A stretch of DNA of 64,000 bases, from the NCBI RefSeq assembly GCF_004348525.1, contig NZ_SMKG01000003.1, positions 1 to 64,000 on the forward strand. The letters run 5' to 3'. The notes beneath the pieces were generated by a model. The model had not been told where the DNA came from. It saw only the letters and a list, made by a program, of their open reading frames with translations, and made no database searches. Source of the stretch: Micromonospora sp. 15K316. GTDB taxonomy: Bacteria; Actinomycetota; Actinomycetes; Mycobacteriales; Micromonosporaceae. This document shows, in pieces, positions 59,296 to 64,000 of the stretch (its first letter is position 1; every line of letters begins with the position of its first letter). The translations under genes were made by a program, and so were the position numbers.

Positions 59296-62200
59296 ACCTT
59301 CGTCGTCACGTTAGTTCCCTTTTCCGCCCGCGTGGCGGTAGACCATCCGATAACGGCATATTGTGCGGCCCCACCACCCTTCAAAAGAGAACGCCAATCC
59401 TTCAACTCAGTCAGAGACTTATTGAAGGTACCGGAGCCACTGAAGTGCCATTCATTGTTGGTCCATTCTGCCTCAACGCACACAATCATATAACAGCCGC
59501 CAACGTCGATAAACATATGACTGTCGACGTACTCCTTACAGAGAAGCCATTGCAGCGAAGTGCCACACCCGGCAGTGTTCCAGAATTCGTTCGGGTCGTC
59601 GGACCGCAGATAGTTCGGCATAGCGCCAAACATCGATCCCACAGCAGCCCTGCAGCGCTCGGAACCTGGGGCACCAGCGCAAGGATTATTCGGCTTGGTC
59701 GGGCCACCCTTGCCACCACCACCCGGTCGACGCCGGTCAACTGGCGGTACATACTTTCCCGGCTTAGGCTTCGTGCTGGTCTTGTGGTTCTCCTGCCCCC
59801 ACGAGACGTTGTCGGTCGATCCACAACCGTGCGGGCAGCCCGTCGACGGGTTGTAGCCGTAGCAGTCGAAGTGCGCACAGTCGTCCGGGATCAATCCGGT
59901 GGGATCGCTCGAACTGACCGGCGTGTTGTCGGCGTAGGCGTAGCCGTTCCACTGCTGAGGGTCGCCAGCATCTTGCAGGGGGTCGACCGAGATGAAGCGG
60001 CCGGCTGCCGGGTCGTAGGCGCGCGCACCCACGATAGTCAGCCCGGTGGGGCTCATCGGCTTGTTGAGGAAGCCGCGGTTATCGGGTGCGGTGACGGCGG
60101 CGCCGCGCGGTCCGCCGTACGGGGTGTACTGCCGCCACGTCGGGTTCTGGGCGGTGTTGTCGAGGTAGAGCGACGGCGTGCCCTGGTGGTCGGTGACCAC
60201 GAAGGTGTACGCCGTACCACTGCCGGAGCGGACGCAGGTGCCGCCACCGGGCAGGTCGTAGTAGCGGTTGCCGCTGACGACGCCGGTGGCGGTGTTGAGG
60301 ATGTGCTGCTGCCCCGGCAGGTAAAGCGTGTTCTTGCCGGGCTCCTTTTGGAGCATCAGGTTGCCGTCGGCGTCATAGATGAAGGTGTTGTCGCCGCTGG
60401 TGCCACCGGTGACCTTGGTGAGCTTGCCGGCGTCGTCCCAGGTGAGGGTCTGGTTGCCCTGGGCGGCGTTGCGACCCGTGGTGTTGCCGGCGGCGTCGTA
60501 GGTGTAGCTGCCGGTGCCGGTGGCCGCCCCGGTGGTCGTGGTGGAGGTCAGGGTGTGCGGCTTGTTCTGACCGTTCCCGTCATAGGTGTAGGTGGTGGTG
60601 GTGTCACCGGCGGTACCGACGCCGTGGTCGACCTGCTTGGTGCGGTTGCCGATGACGTCGATGCTCCAGCTCGTCCAGTAGGCGCTGCCACCACCGATGC
60701 TGTTGCCGACCATGCTCTTGCTGCTGACGGTGGGCGTGACCGCACAGTCGTCGGTGGCGGTCCAGGCCTCGGTAAGGCGGGCGAGACCGTCGTAGCCGTA
60801 GCACTGGGTTTCGGCGGGGGTGCTGGCACCGTTCCGCTTGCTGATCTTCCGGGTGATGTTGCCGGCCAGGTCGTACTTGTACTCCTGCTCGTCTACCGTC
60901 GACGGGGTTGTCTTGTTCCGGGTGACGAGCTGGTTGGTGAGCCGACCGGTGTGCGGATCGTAGGTATTGGTGACGTAGGCAGCGCTCGTCGAGATACCCA
61001 GGGATTGCTGGTCGACCCGGCCCCAGGCGTCGTAGCTGACATCGGTGGTGTAGCTGTTGAGCCCAACAAGACGCTCCGGCATGTCGAACTCGTTGTAGCC
61101 GTGGACCACCGTCTCCGACGGGAGGCCACCCTTCGCCGGGTACGTGTCCGTCAACGGCAGGCCCAGGACCGAGGTGTACGTGTGGCCGAAGGCGTAGGAG
61201 CCGGCCAATGCACCCTCGGCGTCAGGGATGGTAACCGTCGTCCCGAGGCTGTTGCCGAAGACGTCGAACGCCTTCTGCTGGCTGGTGTACGCCTGCCCAC
61301 CGCGGTAGGCGATGGTGGTGGTCAGCTTGCCGATCGCCCTGGTCACCCCCGCGACGGCGTTGCTGTTGTCGTACACCCACGCCGCGCGCTGGTTCGCTGC
61401 GGCCTGGTTCGCCACCGTGGCGGCGAACTCTGCGGTCTTCCGGTCCAGCGCGTCGTAGGTGTAGGAGAGGGTCTTGCCCCGGCTGTCGGTCGTTTCGACG
61501 AGGTTGCCGTTGGCGTCGTAGCGCATCGAGCTGTTACCGGCGTCCGGGTCGGACTTCGCCACCACCTGGCCGAGCAGGTTGTAGGTCGAGGTCCAGACGT
61601 TGTTCTTGGCGTCGGTCAGCGTCGACTGGTTGCCGTGGCTGTCGTAGCCGTACTTGCTCACGGTCGCCGTGCCGCCGGTGGCAGTGAAGGTGCCGGTGAA
61701 GGTGTCGGCCGGAGTGGTCACCGTGGGACGAGCGGTGTATTCGTGCAGCTCCGATTGCCGTCCCAGCGGATCGGTGAGAGCGGCCTTGACGACGCCGCCC
61801 TCCGGTGGCACGACGGTGGTGCGGTCACCGGCGTGGACGGTCGTGGTCGTGGAGACGGTGACGCCGTTCTTCGCCGCCTGGACGATCACCGCTCGGCCGA
61901 GGCCGTCGTAGGTGGTGAACGTCTGGTTGGGCACCTGCTTCTTCAGCTCCGCCGCCGAGACCGGGGTGCTCACCGCCGGGTCGGCGGCGTCGTCCCACCA
62001 GCCGTTGTACGACGCCCGCGCCCAACCTCGGCTGTCGTAGAACGTGTCGGTGATCATCCGGCCGCCGTTCGGCACCGCCGTCTGCGTCTGCCGCGTCCGC
62101 AGCAGGGCGTCGTACAAGCTCACCGACGTGATGTAGGCGTTCGAGTTGGTCAGCTTCTGGCTGGTGACCGCGGTGACACCGGTCTTCGAGACGGTGTAGG

Positions 62201-64000
62201 CGAACTTCAGGTTCGCGAGGCTGCTCGTCGCCCGGTTGTTCAACCACACCGCCGTGTTGCGGCCGAGCGCGTCGTACTGCTGGCGCGCCACGACCGCGTT
62301 CGGGTCGGTGGCGGTCAGCGTGCTGCCGCGCCTCGGGTTGACCGTGCTGGACGCGGTCTGGTTCAACGCGTTCGTCGTCGACGTGCCGGTGACCAGTCCG
62401 ACGCTGTTCATCGTGTAGGCGGTCGAGGTCTTGTTGCCCTTGGCGTCGTACGACTCGGTGATCCGGCCGTACGAGTCGTAGGCGGTCCGCCCGGCGGTCT
62501 GCCAGGCGTAGGCGTTCGAGGCCCAGTCCTTGGCGACCTGGGTCAGGGTGACGTCACCCTTGGTCGGGGCCTTCGGCTGGGGGAAGGTGGTGGCGAAGCT
62601 GGTGTCGTCGTAGAAGGTCCGCTCCGCCTTCACCACCTGAGCGGGCCGGTCGACAGTCGCCGGCGCGGTCAGCGTGTTGGCGCCACCCGGCTCCGACGCG
62701 GGGCTGCCCTGGGTGAAACCGCCGCAGGCGACGGAGACCGTCTCGGTCTGGCTGACCAGGCCGGCCAGGTTCTTGCCGGCGTTGACCGGTGCGTAGGTGT
62801 AGCTGGTGCACTGGTCGTAGGCGGCGTTGGTCGGGACCGAGTAGGTGTAGGTGTGCTTCAGCTCGCCGAAGGTGGGGCTGGTGGTGTCGGCGTCGTAGCT
62901 GTTGTCGCTACCCGTGTACCGCCAGGTGGTCGAGCCGCCGCTGGTGACGGCCTGCCGGCTGTACGTCTTGATCGGTGCGACCCACTGCGCGGTCAGCGCC
63001 GGCAGGCCGGTGCGTGCCCGCGTCGCGGTGGCGCCGGAGACCCAGTAGGAGTTGATGGTGGAGGAGTCGACCCGGCCGCCCTCACCGAGATACTGGGTGC
63101 TCTCCAGCTCCTTACCGGCGAGCTCGTTGACGTCCTCATGGGTGCCACCGGCGGAGTCGGTCAGGTTGACCACGGTGGTGTTGTTGTTCTTGCTCATGCC
63201 GCGGTAGTAGGTGGCCTCGGACTGCGTGCGCCGATCGTTGACGCCGTCGCCGTTGAAGGTCTGCACCTTCGCGTAGCCGCGGAACTGGCCGTAGGTCCGG
63301 TACTTGGCCTTGACCACCTCGTTGTCGTCGAAGTGCCAGGCCGCACCGTCGAGGTACTTGTAGCTGGTCTTCAGCGCGGGCGCCCCACCGGTCGGGTCGG
63401 TGGAGACGACCTGGGTGACGGCGTACTTGTTGAACCAGTCACGGGTCTGCTCGGTGAAGCCGTCCGGGGTCCAGTACACCGGGTAGCAGGACTTGGTGTT
63501 CGACGCTGGGGAGACGGTCACCGGTGCGGTGCACGGGTTGGGCAGCTCGTAGCTGGGAGAGATCACCGAGCCGCTCTCGGTGGTGATCGCCGAGATGCGC
63601 TGCCGGTAGAAGTTCGGCAGACCACCCGTCACGTCCACCCGGTTGGCCAGCTTCACACCGACGAAGGAGACCGAGGGCAGCGAGATCGCGCTGGTGGAGC
63701 CGCCAGCGCTGAGGTCGTGCCCCGTGCGCGTGATCGAGCTCAGCCACAGGGTCGGAGAGGTGCCGTCCCCGGTGGCGGGCATCGTGTGGGTGAAGGCGTA
63801 CGAGTCGACCTTCTCATGCTGCGAGGTGGCGGTGTTGTACTGCTGCGCCTCGATCGACGTCAGCCGGACCGTCGAGAAGAACGACGGGCCCCAGCTGTCG
63901 CAGTCGGTGCCCGCGTTGCAGACCAGGTCGAACGGCACGTCCGGCCAGTTCGCCTTCGTCGACGAGTTCAGCGGCTGGCAGGTCCCGGAGAGGCAGCGGT
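59166..64000 (-). CDS. RHS/YD-repeat protein with Cys-rich C-terminal tip (5' end outside window)
   Basis: Partial: the frame is open to the window edge, with 1,610 residues visible. The visible N-terminal part is beta-rich; YD repeats follow (YDALGRN, YGYDSHGNQ, RYDANGNLVETTDSRG, YTYDALDRKT), then the RHS core boundary (TFVVTDHQGTPSLYLD, YDPAAGRFISVDPL, DPTGL). In polymorphic toxins the sequence after this point is the variable effector. Here it is 241 residues with twelve cysteines, a disordered Pro/Lys/Gly linker (KPKPGKYVPPVDRRRPGG), then a Gly-rich beta segment ending GISGGVMLSFLFDLGL. No known nuclease or deaminase motif is seen. G+C falls from 77% in the core (62281-62340) to 45% at 59401-59460, marking a separate origin for the tip. 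Confidence 0.9.
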   Translation of the reverse strand, partial: RCLSGTCQPLNSSTKANWPDVPFDLVCNAGTDCDSWGPSFFSTVRLTSIEAQQYNTATSQHEKVDSYAFTHTMPATGDGTSPTLWLSSITRTGHDLSAGGSTSAISLPSVSFVGVKLANRVDVTGGLPNFYRQRISAITTESGSVISPSYELPNPCTAPVTVSPASNTKSCYPVYWTPDGFTEQTRDWFNKYAVTQVVSTDPTGGAPALKTSYKYLDGAAWHFDDNEVVKAKYRTYGQFRGYAKVQTFNGDGVNDRRTQSEATYYRGMSKNNNTTVVNLTDSAGGTHEDVNELAGKELESTQYLGEGGRVDSSTINSYWVSGATATRARTGLPALTAQWVAPIKTYSRQAVTSGGSTTWRYTGSDNSYDADTTSPTFGELKHTYTYSVPTNAAYDQCTSYTYAPVNAGKNLAGLVSQTETVSVACGGFTQGSPASEPGGANTLTAPATVDRPAQVVKAERTFYDDTSFATTFPQPKAPTKGDVTLTQVAKDWASNAYAWQTAGRTAYDSYGRITESYDAKGNKTSTAYTMNSVGLVTGTSTTNALNQTASSTVNPRRGSTLTATDPNAVVARQQYDALGRNTAVWLNNRATSSLANLKFAYTVSKTGVTAVTSQKLTNSNAYITSVSLYDALLRTRQTQTAVPNGGRMITDTFYDSRGWARASYNGWWDDAADPAVSTPVSAAELKKQVPNQTFTTYDGLGRAVIVQAAKNGVTVSTTTTVHAGDRTTVVPPEGGVVKAALTDPLGRQSELHEYTARPTVTTPADTFTGTFTATGGTATVSKYGYDSHGNQSTLTDAKNNVWTSTYNLLGQVVAKSDPDAGNSSMRYDANGNLVETTDSRGKTLSYTYDALDRKTAEFAATVANQAAANQRAAWVYDNSNAVAGVTRAIGKLTTTIAYRGGQAYTSQQKAFDVFGNSLGTTVTIPDAEGALAGSYAFGHTYTSVLGLPLTDTYPAKGGLPSETVVHGYNEFDMPERLVGLNSYTTDVSYDAWGRVDQQSLGISTSAAYVTNTYDPHTGRLTNQLVTRNKTTPSTVDEQEYKYDLAGNITRKISKRNGASTPAETQCYGYDGLARLTEAWTATDDCAVTPTVSSKSMVGNSIGGGSAYWTSWSIDVIGNRTKQVDHGVGTAGDTTTTYTYDGNGQNKPHTLTSTTTTGAATGTGSYTYDAAGNTTGRNAAQGNQTLTWDDAGKLTKVTGGTSGDNTFIYDADGNLMLQKEPGKNTLYLPGQQHILNTATGVVSGNRYYDLPGGGTCVRSGSGTAYTFVVTDHQGTPSLYLDNTAQNPTWRQYTPYGGPRGAAVTAPDNRGFLNKPMSPTGLTIVGARAYDPAAGRFISVDPLQDAGDPQQWNGYAYADNTPVSSSDPTGLIPDDCAHFDCYGYNPSTGCPHGCGSTDNVSWGQENHKTSTKPKPGKYVPPVDRRRPGGGGKGGPTKPNNPCAGAPGSERCRAAVGSMFGAMPNYLRSDDPNEFWNTAGCGTSLQWLLCKEYVDSHMFIDVGGCYMIVCVEAEWTNNEWHFSGSGTFNKSLTELKDWRSLLKGGGAAQYAVIGWSTATRAEKGTNVTTKVCGGSGPGGCYGHGTTTSGKSWNSYGVGISGGVMLSFLFDLGL

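Noticed and set aside
59166-59460. Lactococcin-972-like bacteriocin at the RHS C-terminus
   Set aside because: The GISGGV ending recalls Gly-rich bacteriocins, but the diagnostic Trp/Tyr pattern is missing and it is part of a 1,600-residue RHS protein.

Overview
The window is very G+C-rich DNA. Genes are densely packed, often overlap as GTGA or ATGA, and commonly use GTG (occasionally TTG) starts. Gene content (three-subunit Sdh1-type succinate dehydrogenase, GlgE glucan pathway, DUF3516 helicase, HrpA with a long C-terminus, CU044_5270-type protein beside an ECF sigma factor) points to a filamentous actinomycete, most likely of the Micromonosporaceae (inference from family content; no marker rRNA is present).

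Layout. 0-7 kb: secreted membrane-anchored protein, TrmB tRNA methyltransferase, DUF3516 helicase, DUF4331 protein, two conserved hypotheticals; the DUF559-type protein gene is flanked on both sides by related palindromic repeats. 7.3-11.4 kb: a translationally coupled ferric-siderophore ABC importer (two permeases, ATPase, lipoprotein) behind two iron-box palindromes. 11.5-16.5 kb: YciI-like protein, a deaminase that looks like blasticidin-S deaminase, and HrpA. 16.6-21.7 kb: DUF998-like membrane protein, then a LysR regulator divergent from sdhC-sdhA-sdhB with a T-N11-A palindrome over the regulator start. 21.8-33.1 kb: ECF sigma/CU044_5270 pair, oxidoreductases, Tat-exported serine hydrolase, metallo-hydrolase, dGTPase-like protein, Tex with an RGG tail, and a small hypothetical.

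33.3-48.0 kb is a surface-polysaccharide locus. One arm (33.3-37.8 kb) encodes a PglC-like phosphoglycosyltransferase, PglE-like aminotransferase, PglD-like acetyltransferase and PglF-like 4,6-dehydratase, the set that makes and primes UDP-di-N-acetylbacillosamine. A second arm (38.0-42.5 kb, minus strand) encodes a CapE/CapF/CapG-type UDP-N-acetyl-L-fucosamine pathway plus a WbuB-like glycosyltransferase. A third part has another glycosyltransferase, a second UDP-GlcNAc 2-epimerase, a Wzx flippase and a Wzy polymerase. Together they predict a Wzx/Wzy-type repeat-unit glycan.

48.1-57.6 kb: NAD kinase, then phosphoglucomutase, GlgC, GlgM/GlgA, GlgE and GlgB, which is the maltose-1-phosphate route to alpha-glucan from glucose-1-phosphate. 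57.6-64 kb is accessory: a tiny GntR-type regulator with repeated operator-like DNA, small proteins, and the 3' portion of a large RHS/YD-repeat protein (running off the window) whose 241-residue Cys-rich tip and the downstream small membrane-protein genes have much lower G+C than the RHS core. This is the best candidate for an undescribed toxin/immunity module.
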